The notes under the pieces were generated by a model. The model did no database searches. It saw only the letters and a list, made by a program, of their open reading frames with translations, and had not been told where the DNA came from. A stretch of 64,000 bases of DNA, from contig NC_092676.1 in NCBI RefSeq assembly GCF_964355755.1, positions 126,501 through 190,500 of the forward strand, written 5' to 3'. Source of the DNA: Antedon mediterranea (lineage: Eukaryota; Echinodermata; Crinoidea; Comatulida; Antedonidae). Both the position numbers and the translations under genes were made by a program. Below, one piece after another: positions 12,637 through 26,000 of the stretch. The number at the start of each line of letters is the position of its first letter. The first letter of the stretch is position 1.

Positions 12637-15600
12637 ATGCTAGTTATTATATACAACAAAATGTACAATTATGGTTCCATCTCTGAGGTTGAAGACGACA
12701 TATCTACCACTACACAACAGGAAGAATCAAGTCGTCAGCAACCAATTATAAGTGCAGAAATTTGTGTTGTATTGTATACGTTTGTGTATTCTGTAATATC
12801 TTCGGTTCAAGTGCAATATGTGGAATATATGGAGAGACTTGACCCTGATACATCAGAAGAAGCGTCATGTTCGAACGAATCTTCATCTGAAGAGTTAGAC
12901 CTTAAAACGCGTGTTAATTTTATAGTTCTTGGTTTAATTGTAGCTAGCAGTGGAACCAGCTTTCTTGCGGTTCCAGTGATAAGTCAAATATCATTACGTT
13001 TTGGATACAAGCGGGGCCTTTTAATAAATATTTCATTACTACTTTTATCCTGTTGTGTTTGGTTGATTTCTGTCCTTCTGGAATCATCATATTGGTGGCT
13101 TGTTCTTGCACAGGTTATTAACGGGATTGGCGGAGGAGTTGCGGGTTCTCAAGCTTTAGTTACAGCCTATTTGTCTCTTATATATGATAACTATCATCTT
13201 ACTCAACGCCTTGTTGTTACTGGATCGTTGACACAGTTATTTATTGGAGTTGCTCAACTTTTAGTTGGATTTGTAATTAGTGATGATAACTTCAGTTCAT
13301 CATTTATAATGGCTACGTCAATTGCAGCTGCAGCAACGTTGTACACCGCACTTTGTATTAGGCATATACCCTCTAACATTGATATTACTGAACCTGGTAT
13401 TTTAAAGAAAATAAAAAAACTTATAAAAGAAAATTCATCAGCAGAGAATGTAAAATTTCTGTTAATTGGTCTGGTTCTATGTGGTCACTGGGGTATAATG
13501 CGGGCTACAATTACTATTTCTGTTATCTATGTTATTTCTTATCCACTTTGTTGGAACAGTGAAACCGTCGGGTATTTCCTAGGATTGCTCTTTGGACTGG
13601 GAAGTGTAGGTAAGTCAACTCAAATATGTATAATTCGTTAATGTATATTGTTTATCATTAGTAGGCCTACCCTTACCATTATTCCGTATCACCACACAGA
13701 TTGCCAGTTTTACAGTTTATATCAGAAACACATCAGAAATTACAAATATGTCTGAAGCTTGGTTCCCACTAGAACGTAACGCAAGGACGTAAACGCAACG
13801 CAAGCGTTTTAACCAATGACAAGCGAAGTTATAGACAGTTAGAAATCACAAGCAAATAATCCATCGCTTGTGATTGGTCAATTTACTTGCGTTGCGTTAC
13901 GTCCTTGTGTTGCGTCGCTAGTGGTAACCACGCTTTATAGTGAGCCTGTCATACAAATGTGTTTTAACTGTCATAAACTACAAAATTTCTACAGGACAAG
14001 CCTCCTGTCATGAACTACAAAGTGTTTTAAAGGACACAGTGCCTGTCATTATGCACTGAACTGCATAGTGTTTCAGGACTCAGTGCCTGTCATTATGAAC
14101 TGCATAGCGTTTCAGGATACAGTGCATGTCATTATGAACTGCATAGTGTTTCAGGACACAGTGCCTGTCATTATGAACTGCATAGCGTTTCAGGACATAG
14201 TGCCTGTCATTATGAACTGCATAGTGTTTCAGGACACAGTGCATGACATATGAACTGCATAGTGTTTCAGGACACAGTGCCTGTCATTATGAACTGCATA
14301 GTGTTTCAGGACACAGTGCATGTCATATGAACTGCATAGTGTTTCAGGACACAGTGCCTGTCACTATGAACTGCATAGTGTTTCAGGACACAGTGCCTGT
14401 CACTATGAACTGCATAGCGTTTCAGGACACAGTGCATGTCACTATGAACTGCATAGTGTTTCAGGACACAGTGCCTGTCATTATGAACTGCATAGTGTTT
14501 CAGGACACAGTGCATGTCATTATGAACTGCATAGTGTTTCAGGACACAGTGCATGTCATTATGAACTGCATAGTGTTTCAGGACACAGTGCCTGTCATTA
14601 TGAACTGCATAGTGTTTCAGGATACAGTGCCTGTCACTATGAACTGCATAGCGTTTCAGGACACAGTGCATGTCATTATGAACTGCATAGTGTTGCAGGA
14701 CACAGTGCATGTCACTATGAACTGCATAGTGTTTCAGGACACAGTGCCTGTCATTATGAACTGCATAGTGTTTCAGGACACAGTGCATGTCATTATGAAC
14801 TGCATAGTGTTTCAGGACACAGTGCATGTCATTATGAACTGCATAGTGTTTCAGGACACAGTGCCTGTCATTATGAACTGCATACTGTTTCAGGACACAG
14901 TGCCTGTCGTTATGAACTGCATAGTGTTTCAGGACACAGTGCATGTCATTATGAACTGCATAGTGTTTCAGGACACAGTGCCTGTCATTATGAACTGCAT
15001 AGTGTTTCAGGACACAGTGCATGTCATTATGAACTGCATAGTGTTTCAGGATACAGTGCCTGTCACTATGAACTGCATAGTGTTTCAGGATACAGTGCAT
15101 GTCATTATGAACTGCATAGTGTTTCAGGACACAGTGCCTGTCATTATGAACTGCATAGTGTTTCAGGACACAGTGCATGTCATTATGAACTACATAGTGT
15201 TTCAGGACACAGTGCCTGTCATTATGAACTGCATAGTGTTTCAGGACACAGTGCCTGTCATATGAACTGCATAGTGTTTCAGGATACAGTGCCTGTCATT
15301 ATGAACTGCATAGTGTTTCAGGACACAGTGCCTGTCATTATGAACTGCATAGTGTTTCAGGACACAGTGCCTGTCATTATGAACTGCATAGTGTTTCAGG
15401 ACACAGTGCCTGTCATTATGAACTGCATAGTGTTTCAGGACACAGTGCATGTCATTATGAACTACATAGTGTTTCAGGACACAGTGCCTGTCACTATGAA
15501 CTGCATAGCGTTTCAGGACACAGTGCATGTCATTATGAACTACATAGTGTTTCAGGACACAGTGCCTGTCACTATGAACTGCATAGCGTTTCAGGACACA

Positions 15601-18600
15601 GTGCATGTCATTATGAACTGCATAGTGTTTCAGGATACAGTGCCTGTCATTATGAACTGCATAGTGTTTCAGGACACAGTGCATGTCATTATGAACTGCA
15701 TAGTGTTTCAGGACACAGTGCCTGTCATTATGAACTACATAGTGTTTCAGGACACAGTGCCTGTCATTATGAACTGCATAGTGTTTCAGGACACAGTGCC
15801 TGTCACTATGAACTGCATAGCGTTTCAGGACACAGTGCCTGTCATATGAACTGCATAGTGTTTCAGGATACAGTGCCTGTCATTATGAACTGCATAGTGT
15901 TTCAGGACACAGTGCCTGTCATTATGAACTGCATAGTGTTTCAGGACACAGTGCCTGTCATTATGAACTGCATAGTGTTTCAGGACACAGTGCCTGTCAT
16001 TATGAACTGCATAGTGTTTCAGGACACAGTGCATGTCATTATGAACTACATAGTGTTTCAGGACACAGTGCCTGTCATTATGAACTGCATAGTGTTTCAG
16101 GATACAGTGCCTGTCGTTATGAACTGCATAGTGTTTCAGGACACAGTGCATGTCATTATGAACTGCATAGTGTTTCAGGACACAGTGCCTGTCATTATGA
16201 ACTACATAGTGTTTCAGGACACAGTGCCTGTCATTATGAACTGCATAGTGTTTCAGGACACAGTGCATGTCATTATGAACTGCATAGTGTTTCAGGACAC
16301 AGTGCATGTCATTATGAACTACATAGTGTTTCAGGACACAGTGCCTGTCATTATGAACTGCATAGTGTTTCAGGACACAGTGCATGTCATTATGAACTGC
16401 ATAGTGTTTCAGGACACAGTGCCTGTCATTATGAACTGCATAGTGTTTCAGGACACAGTGCCTGTCATTATGCACTGCATAGTGTTTCAGGACACAGTGC
16501 CTGTCATTATGCACCGAACTGCATAGTGTTTCAGGACTCAGTGCCTGTCATTATGAACTGCATAGTGTTTCAGGACACAGTGCATGTCATTATGAACTGC
16601 ATAGTGTTTCAGGACACAGTGCCTGTCATTATGAACTGCATAGTGTTTCAGGACACAGTGCCTGTCATTATGAACTGCATAGTGTTTCAGGACACAGTGC
16701 CTGTCATTATGAACTGCATAGTGTTTCAGGACACAGTGCATGTCATTACGAACTACATAGTGTTTCAGGACACAGTGCATGTCATTATGAACTACATAGT
16801 GTTTCAGGACACAGTGCCTGTCACTATGAACTGCATAGTGTTTCAGGACACAGTGCATGTCATTATGAACTGCATAGTGTTTCAGGACACAGTGCATGTC
16901 ATTATGAACTGCATAGTGTTTCAGGACACAGTGCATGTCATTATGAAGTGCATAGTGTTTCAGGACTCAGTGCCTGTCACTGCACTATGAACTGCATAGT
17001 GTTTCAGGACACAGTGCCTGTCATTATGAACTGCATAGTGTTTCAGGACACAGTGCCTGTCATTATGAACTGCATAGTGTTTCAGGACACAGTGCCTGTC
17101 ATTATGAACTGCATAGCGTTTCAGGACACAGTGCCTGTCATTATGAACTGCATAGTGTTTCAGGACACAGTGCATGTCATTATGAACTGCATAGCGTTTC
17201 AGGACTCAGTGCCTGTCATTATGAACTGCATAGTGTTTCAGGACACAGTGCCTGTCATTATGAACTGCATAGCGTTTCAGGACACAGTGCATGTCATTAT
17301 GAACTGCATAGTGTTTCAGGACACAGTGCCTGTCATTATGAACTGCATAGTGTTTCAGGACACAGTGCCTGTCATTATGAACTGCATAGTGTTTCAGGAC
17401 ACAGTGCATGTCATTATGAACTGCATAGTGTTTCAGGACACAGTGCCTGTCATTATGAACTGCATAGTGTTTCAGGACACAGTGCATGTCATTATGAACT
17501 GCATAGTGTTTCAGGACACAGTGCATGTCATTATGAACTACATAGTGTTTCAGGACACAGTGCATGTCATTATGAACTGCATAGCGTTTCAGGACTCAGT
17601 GCCTGTCATTATGAACTGCATAGTGTTTCAGGACACAGTGCCTGTCATTATGAACTGCATAGTGTTTCAGGACACAGTGCATGTCAGACGAGAAAGTTGT
17701 TAAAGGACAGTGACTTTCATGTGAACACAAAGTGTGTTCAGGAATGGCATTGTGAACACAAAGTGTGTTCAGAAACGGCCTGTCATGAACTACAACATGT
17801 TTTAGACACAGTGCCTGGTATATGAATTACAAAATATTTTATACAGGACACAGTGCCTAGAAATTGTTTACATGACAGTGCATGTCATATTATGAACTAT
17901 AAAGTGTTTTACAATATTATGTATACGAGTCTAACCACATGGATAAATATTAATAATCGAATTGGTCTGTTTATGTTGTACTTTTAGGGCCGTTGCTCGT
18001 GTATTTTGGTACTATTCCTGATTTGTACCTGTGTTTACTTGGAATAGCTTCTTCTGCTCTTCTTATTTTATGCTGTGCATTTGGATATAATACTGAAATT
18101 ATGTTCGTGGGTAAGAACTTCTTTATTTACACAATTTATATTTATTCTCGATTTAACATCCAATGAAAGTAAAATGTTATGAGTGTCGGTAAATCCGTTC
18201 ATTATGTCCATCTACCATTAATATTAGTATACATAATTCGCTGTGGCCATGTTACTTATAATAAAACTATTGAAAACCTGTATTATTATTTTCAAAAAGG
18301 TGCATCTTTGTCACTGTTCCGGGCTGTAGTCGGTGCTGCGTTATTAGCATATATAAGTAAGATGTACCCTCATCCAAGTAGTAGTAAGTATATTAAAATA
18401 TGTTTTGTTGTTGTTCTGTGTTTATGATTTGTTTTCTATGTATACGTCATATGACAATACTGTAACGTACGGTGACGTCATATGACAATATTGTAACGTA
18501 AGGTGAGAGTCAATAAAATAAATGAATGTTTGACACAAAATGTATACGTCATGTGACATAAGAAGTTTACTATTTGACGGTTTTTTATATTTTATTTTCG

Positions 18601-19348
18601 CAGAGGTTGCATTAGCAATAGCAGGTTGCTGGATAGCTATTGGTGAAATTATGGCACCTGGAGTATACCAAACAATTTATGGATTTACTTTACAAATATC
18701 ATCCTCCATTGTCTTCTTTATCATGGCTTTTCTTTACATCCCATGTGCCTTGGTTATAAGGTAGGTCTACGTTATACTATTCAAGAGCCTTGTCATACGT
18801 ACTTCTGTTTTCTCCCCTTCTTTCTCTTTACCTCTATTTTGTGACATCACACTCCTGTTGTTGCATTCATTATATCCGTCGACACAATATATAATTTACA
18901 ATGCTGAATACCTACGTTAACTTGCCACATTTCGTGCTCTATTTCATCCCGTTTGGACCTTTCATTCCTTTGTTAAAGTAAAGGATTGGATGAGTCAATA
19001 AGTGCGTATTAGAAATCATCTCAGAACAATCCGGTTATTTTCTTTTTAACTTCAGGTATAACCCAATTGTTGTGTCCAATACAACACATAAACAAGTCAG
19101 TCATCAATAGAAAAGGCAATACTATTCGTCGACAGTTTCACTGTCCATTAAAATGTATTCATATCAATATATACATTAAGTATTGTCTATTCGAATTAGG
19201 CCTATATTTTAACTCAAATGTATGTTCAATTTTCAGCATATATGCGGGGTTGTTACCATCATGGAATATCGGTAACAGAGATGTAAACGAAAAAAACGCC
19301 AAAAGAGAAGACCTGACTGAATCTTTATTAAATACTAACCATGATTGA
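12637..19348 (+). CDS. Major-facilitator transporter, SLC46-like (proton-coupled folate transporter family)
   Basis: Exons: 12637-13609, 17988-18110, 18300-18383, 18604-18760, 19237-19348; phases 1,1,1,2 all agree. The product is about 482 aa, within the usual SLC46 range. An acidic N-tail is followed by a first helix (VVLYTFVYSVISSVQVQYV) and a loop rich in Ser/Glu with an N-E-S sequon, a usual SLC46 feature. Next come LRFGYKRG (the MFS loop 2-3 signature position) and NGIGGGVAGSQALVTAYLSL, close to the SLC46 fourth helix. Exons 2-5 supply the C-terminal helices, with YISKMYP and YQTIYGFT, and a charged tail. It is expected to be a 12-helix proton-coupled solute transporter of plasma or lysosomal membrane; the substrate cannot be read from sequence. 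An alternative in-frame ATG is at 12661. Intron 1 is 4.4 kb because of a minisatellite. Confidence 0.82.
13754..13935. mobile_element. Short TIR element (MITE-like) in MFS intron 1
   Basis: A ~180-bp unit has imperfect terminal inverted repeats. The left end reads AAGCTTGGTTCCCACTAG. The complement of the right end reads AAGCGTGGTTACCACTAG. Both are followed by the shared inner core CAAGGACGTAA. No coding capacity. A target duplication is not clear. Confidence 0.6.
13960..17900. repeat. 39-bp minisatellite, ~93 copies, in MFS intron 1
   Basis: The near-perfect core runs about 14036-17688. Units are 39 bp and differ at a few fixed positions: GTGC[C/A]TGTC, TCA[T/C]TATG, CTGC/CTAC, AGTG/AGCG, GACAC/GATAC. 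Both edges decay into diverged older copies (13960-14035 and 17700-17900), as expected for unequal crossing-over. Because 39 is a multiple of three and the unit lacks stops in several frames, long ORFs appear on both strands. I treat them as artefacts, since they lie inside an intron and break at 1-bp indels. Confidence 0.95.
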
Positions 19349-20019
19349 AGAGGGCTAATTTTTTTGACATTCTGTGACAATTTTATTTGATAAATAAGCC
19401 GAAATAGCGAGTGAGTGACCGAGTCTGACAGTAAAACCGTAATTACGTAGGCATAGCATCGACAAGGGTTCGAGACTCACTCGCTCCATGTTTCTGCTGG
19501 TGGTAGAACGAGTCTTCTCTGATAAGAACTATAATTTAAAAAATATATAAAGAAAGATACGTTATAATTTAAGTTATATTTGAAAACAAATGATGATTGA
19601 ATATTGAAATGAATACAAATTTGTATGTTCGTTTTAAATCAATATTTTCTTTCATTTTCATTCATTAAAGATAGTAATTGATGGTTTTTATAATGTTTTA
19701 TAATATATTATATTGTTTTAATATTTGTAATCCATTCTATTAGTGGCGGGGTTCCCGCTGTTGAATGTGACGAAAAATAAATTAATAAATATTTGATATT
19801 TTTACTTTTTGGCACACATTACGTGCCATACAAATAAAAAGGGGAGTGGTTTCATAAAATTAAATCCGCGAAACAACAACGTGTTTGCTGCCCACAGTCA
19901 AAGAATATAATATCACATTCTTTGTCGCCACAGACCACAGTCCACATTGCACTTTCGCGACCACCACCAACACCAAACAAAGTAGAGCTGATACTGTACT
20001 GAAATATCCTGCATAAAAC
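19349..20019 (+). other. 3' UTR of the SLC46-like gene and 5' flank of spermine synthase
   Basis: This 670-base stretch separates two same-strand genes. The left half is AT-rich, as for a 3' UTR. The right part (about 19880-20019) is GC-richer with CCACCACCAACACC and is the likely promoter or 5' UTR of spermine synthase. I see no clear TATA box. Confidence 0.4.
19776..19781 (+). promoter_or_regulatory. Candidate poly(A) signal of the SLC46-like gene
   Basis: AATAAA lies about 430 bases after the stop in an AT-rich 3' region, and before the spermine synthase start at 20020. Confidence 0.35.
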
Positions 20020-23000
20020 ATGTCTGCAAAATCATTTCTTTTACATTATCATCCACCACAAGAACTTTTATCAAATCCAGGTAAGTCGCATTTGTTTTCT
20101 TTTTAAAGACCCTAGGCCTAGATATTAAAAAGAAACGCAGGCCCTAGTTTAGGCCTAGCCCTAGCTAGGTAGGAGGGTAGATCCGGATAGCCGGCGAACT
20201 TAGGGTGTCAGATGAAATCGGTCGCGTCTGAAATCGGTCGCGTTTGAAATCGGTCGCGATAAAATCAACTTCCGGTATTTTGTATGGCGTGCCGCTAGAG
20301 CTATACGTTTAATGATATCGGTCGCGTTTGAAATCGGTCGCGCTATTTTGCATGGGACCCACTAGATACATTTTTAATGAAAATACTAATTCCGTAGCCA
20401 GGATCTGTCAAGGGGGGGTTCGGACACTAAATATTTGGGTCACCCCCCCCCCCCTCTCCCAGCCTGATGCGAAGCGAATTTTGTTAAATGACACCCCTAG
20501 ATGGCCGGAAAAGACACTCTCGTGCAGCATGCTATATAACCAATGAGCAAAAAGATCGTACTTTTTTCCTCCTCCTCAAACACGTTGATAATTTAAATGA
20601 CGATAACTATTTGTTGCCGTATGTTAGATGCGCGTGCTCTGTGCGGAACTGCCAATTGTTTGATCATTTACTTCGTATTTTGTTTTGCATTCAAGTTCAA
20701 TGCGAACGTATATCTAGGAGCAGCCCCAAAAAAAGCACACTGGGTGAAGGCAAATGCTATTTGCTAGCTCTATCTATAATATTTATTTACAGCAATTTGT
20801 TGAGGAATATAAATATGTAAATAGGTGATATTGATACATTTTAGTACGTATCGGCGTGGTCTAGAAAAAAATAATCGGATGCCATAATGTGAACTACAGT
20901 ACTTGATACCATAGATAATATAGTGTAAAATATTAATATTCACTATAATCCTCTATGATACATTATACTTCATAGTCACACATAAATACTGATGTACGTC
21001 GGAAGGCTATATACTTTATGCATGCTGCCTGACTGCCAGTGATCTAAACAATTATAGGTACGCAGTTGTCTGGCGGTGTCCTTTGTACGAATCGTTCGTG
21101 CGCCAGCTCGCTATGAGACGCGTCAATATCATGTTACATGCAGGGACCAAACATTTATTTTTCAGGTTAAAATCGGCAATTCATTTGCAACTTTTAGAAA
21201 TTTACAGACACGTATCACTAGTTGACGCTCATACAGAGAAGAAGGTTCACGAACAAGTTTACGAATTTTTCAATTTACAAACAACTTTCTGTACTGTGGG
21301 GCACGTATTTGGAGGATTTTTGGAGATGAGGGTGAGGTATTGGGCATGTCGGGGATGGGGGTTCGCAGTTGGTTAAGGGGGTTCGCTATAAAGGGGGTTT
21401 CGCCCAAACCATAAACCCCCCCCCCCCCCCTGGCTACGGGCCTGCTACAGTAAATATAAATATTTATCTCATTATTTATAAATAATTTGTGTTTTCATTT
21501 TATCTTATAGGTGTCAATGAATAATAGTAATGTGTTCGTTTAGAAAATCGTTCTTAAAAGTGTTATTGAATATTGTTTACGTTTTTTAAAAGATTAGCAT
21601 GCCACTGTTTTAAAAATGTTGAAAATAATTTACAGTAATATTAAACAAGTAGACGCGCCTATTGCATATTTTTTAATCACAGTTAATTACGAAACTAGTT
21701 CTATACCTGCAAGTGGATACCAGCTCAATGAGGTTTATGCAATAAAAAGGAAGATGATGTATGACGATGATTTTTACGTTCGATATCCACCACTCTTACG
21801 TGAGCATGGTTTTAGGATAATAATAATAAAATAATATGCTGTTATAAATCAATCTACCGGGCCTATACAGTAGGACTATGCAGTATGCTGTACAATGATA
21901 GGCCTAGATGTGAGAATAATAATGTATGGATAATAAAGGTGGGCACGATTCTCAAAGAGGTAATTTTGCACTGATATTTAAACATTTTGATTTACGAACG
22001 GCGTACAGATGTGAGACACTCAGTGGAACTTAATTATTTACATTAAGTGATTATTATAAATGAAGAAATAAAAGATATTCAAATTAAAAACTATAGGCCT
22101 AGTATCACACGGGCAGGCCTAGATGTTTCAAACGTATGGTTATTAGTAATATAGGCCTATACGTAATCTTTACATGGCCATGGACAACAATCGTACGTGT
22201 TTTTCCCATGATTTGACACACTAGTGCATGTTTTTTTTTTAAAGGGAATCCCCGTCAGCAAAATAACGTACAGTTAACGTCTGCACGCTCATAGAAGGCG
22301 CATCCACTATATGGCCTATTTCGGGTTTTTTTTCAGTAACTCGCCTTTTAACGATCCGCATATAATAATCATTTTTACTAGAAACTATTAGGCCTAAACA
22401 TTAGAAATAAAAATATACACATGATTTGCCTCAACAATAATCATTATAGGCCTATACTTAATATTATCCTACATAACATACGGACATAAATAAATAGAAA
22501 TTAAAATAAGGTGATCCAATAGTAAGTTTTTAACGTCATGGATATGATATATCTGCCACAGTATGCATAAGTATAAAAATGGATACGCTGGCTTTACGGG
22601 CTATACATTGTAACAATTATTGTTTTAAGATAAATTGTTCTCTTTTACGTAATTGTTTGCATAATAAAAGACACAGACGTATATTCTCTATATAATATAT
22701 TAATTACAGTACATAATAAAATAGAGGTAAATTATTATATATTATTATGCCTAATAAAATAATAATATTTAAACGTGTTTAGAAATGGCCATTTTGAAAA
22801 GACACAGTCCTTCTCCGAGACCTGTGAAATAAAAAAAATGATAATAAATATTTATTAACCAAAATAAAAAATATCCACATAAATAATCTGGTTCCTAAAA
22901 AATATCAATTAAATCCAGACTATATAAACGAAGAAAATGTATATCCCGGTAGCATGCATCTCGTTCCATACAAAATAGCGCAACCGATTTCAAACGTATA

Positions 23001-26000
23001 GCTCTATCGGCGCGCCATACAAAATACCGGAAGTTGATTTTATCGCGACCGATTTCATTGTAAACCGAACTTAGAAGGCCGCCGGGAAGGTGGATGGGTG
23101 CCCGGGAAGGTGGAAGGCCTCCTACCTTTCTAGGTGCAGTGCTATGCCAGGCATATAGAGAAAATAAATATGGTTAGGCCTAGCATTCGTAGTCATATTT
23201 GTTGATGGATTCAAACATGTACTACTGTACAAATGGAGAGAGGCACTATACCAATAGATAAAAGTTTTGGTCCTCTCTCCTTCATCTTTTTTTTTGTAAT
23301 GTATTATACCATATGATATCGACAATTGTCTGAAATAAAAGTTGAATTGAATTGAATTGAAAAAAAAATATGCAGAATTCAATTGATGTATTTATACACG
23401 TTGATAGTTTAATTACGCAACTTTCTTTGTAATTTGTTTTATAGTAAATCGGAAAACATTGGAGCAAAGTTTATGTGATATTTTTCAAGAGATTGGTTTT
23501 GAGGGTGGCCATCAAGAAAGCACCTTTGGAATAACTGCACATTTTATTAGTGATAAACAAGGGTAATTATTAATTTATAAAGTGTCTTTTAAATAATTGA
23601 ATAAATCTAGTATATAAACATCACGGTAGCTTGTAAATCATTAAACTATACATATGTGCAGTTAATTGAGAATAGACAATGTAACACTGTACATGAATGC
23701 ATGAAAAGATATTTTTCAAGAGATTGGTTTTGAGGGTGGCCATCAAGAAAGCACCTTTGGAATAACTGCACATTTTATTAGTGATAAACATGGGTAATTA
23801 TTAATTTATAAAGTGTCTTTTAAATAATTGAATAAATCTAGTATATAAACATCATGGTAGCTTGTAAATCATTAAACTATACATATGTGCAGTTAATTGA
23901 GAATAGACAATGTAACACTGTACATGAATGCATGAAAAATGAAGATATAGTTAATAAATAATGTTGAATCACATGTTCTCAAAATTCTGCACTGCATGTA
24001 GAAAACCTTAATGTGTGTAGTTGACCATGTTGAGTAAAGGTTGTGAACCATAATACTGTACAGACTGAGAATTTTCACCAGTGTGATCATGTAGAAATGT
24101 CACAGACTTTACTTATTTATAACTTTTTTGTTTAAATTGTTTACATTCTGAACTAACTAACAATATAGAATTGTATATTATTAATCACAGACACATATCA
24201 ACTCACCAGTCATTAATGCTCATGTTGAAATGTCACAGACGTACACAGTCACTTTTTAGTGATTCTTAACATTTTAGATTTTTAACTTACTACAATATAG
24301 AATCGTATTAAATGTTTTTTAGAATTTCTCTTCCATTCATTATTCAGATCAGCAACTGTTACATGTTTCCAGAATGGTATTGTGGTTGTCAATTTATGTC
24401 TTTGGATTGAAGCATATGGCGATGAACATCCAGTCAATAGAAAACATTTAGATGAAAAATTGAAGAAGTTGTTTACTTGCAAAAACTCCAAAATGTAAGT
24501 TTATTTTACATTGCTGTTTAAACCAGAGTAATATTGTTTTATGAGGATTTTCATACTTAATCCATAATTATTATTTTTCCTACTTACTGTAGCTTTCCAG
24601 CAATCTCTCATCAAGCAGATATGGATCGATATTTAGCAACTGCTGATAACTTATTTGTAGAGTATGATTTTGATAGTGTTACTTTTGAAGCAGATTCTGA
24701 GTATCAGAATATCCGGATAATGCACTCACCCCAATTTGGCAATGTACTTGTCCTTGATAGTGATGTCAGTAAGTAGCATAGAATATCCGGATAATGCACT
24801 AACCTCAATTTGGCAATGTACTTGTCCTTGATAGTGATGTCAGTAAGTAGCATAGAATATCCGGATAATGCACTCACCTCAATTTGGCAATGTACTTGTC
24901 CTTGATAGTGATGTCAGTAAGTAACATAGAATATCCGAATAATGCACTTACCTCAATGTGGCAATGTACTTGTCCTTGATAGTGATGTCAGTAAGTAACA
25001 TAGAATATCCGGATAATGCACTCGCCTCAATGTGGCAATGTACTTGTCCTTAGGCCTTTTCACACAGAACTTCGGCAATATTGCGGTAAGCAAGCCGGCG
25101 TTATTGCCGGTCTAAACCCATTTACACAGAAGGTAATATTACGGTAATTTTACCGTTTTCTGTGTGAAAGGCCACAGTGAAAAGGCGCAATATTTAAAGA
25201 TTACTGTCTTCATAAAATAGAGGTCGCACTTTTTGAGAAAAAAAATGGCGGGCACCTCGCGTGCCGCCGGCGACAAAAACATGCCATGCGCGCGCATGTT
25301 TGCTGATGTTGTTTTGTGTGTCCGTCGTTTAGTTTTATTGGTTTTTATTTACGATGCATAAAACCTATATTTTTGCCCAACACCACTCCGTGCTAATAAC
25401 TGCCCGATCGTGATGAAAAAAAAAACAAAATCTATTAGGTCTACAAATAGACGCGAATTTAATTATCAGAAGCTGTTATGACCTAGCACCGGGAGCGCGC
25501 ACCGGAGAGGATGTTCCTGCTAGAACTATGCTAACTAGGGCCTAGGCTTACGTACGTTACAGCAAGTTAAATAATCTTTGGACCAACATCTGTTATATTT
25601 TTATTATTATTGGCCGTATTCTTCCATTGTATTATTTACAAACTAACCTAAAAATATATATTATGGATATAATCTAATAATTTGGCCTAAAGTAATTGCC
25701 ACAGTCTTTCTCAATCAAGGAAAATGTCTCGAATTTATCCTTGCTTCACTGCGTAAGCAGGCGTTATATCGTGGACTCTTTCACACAGATCAGGCTTATG
25801 ACCGTGACGGTAATATTACCGCAATTTTACTAGGTCCAGAGGCGGTCTAACGGAAGCCGGCATTAAGGGGTTTTTACCCTTTCACACATAAGCCGGCGTT
25901 CGCGAATTACCGCAATATTACCGTCTTACAGCTCTGTGTGAAAGGGGCTCTTTATAGTGATGTCAGTAAGTAACATAGAATATCCGGATAATGCACTCAC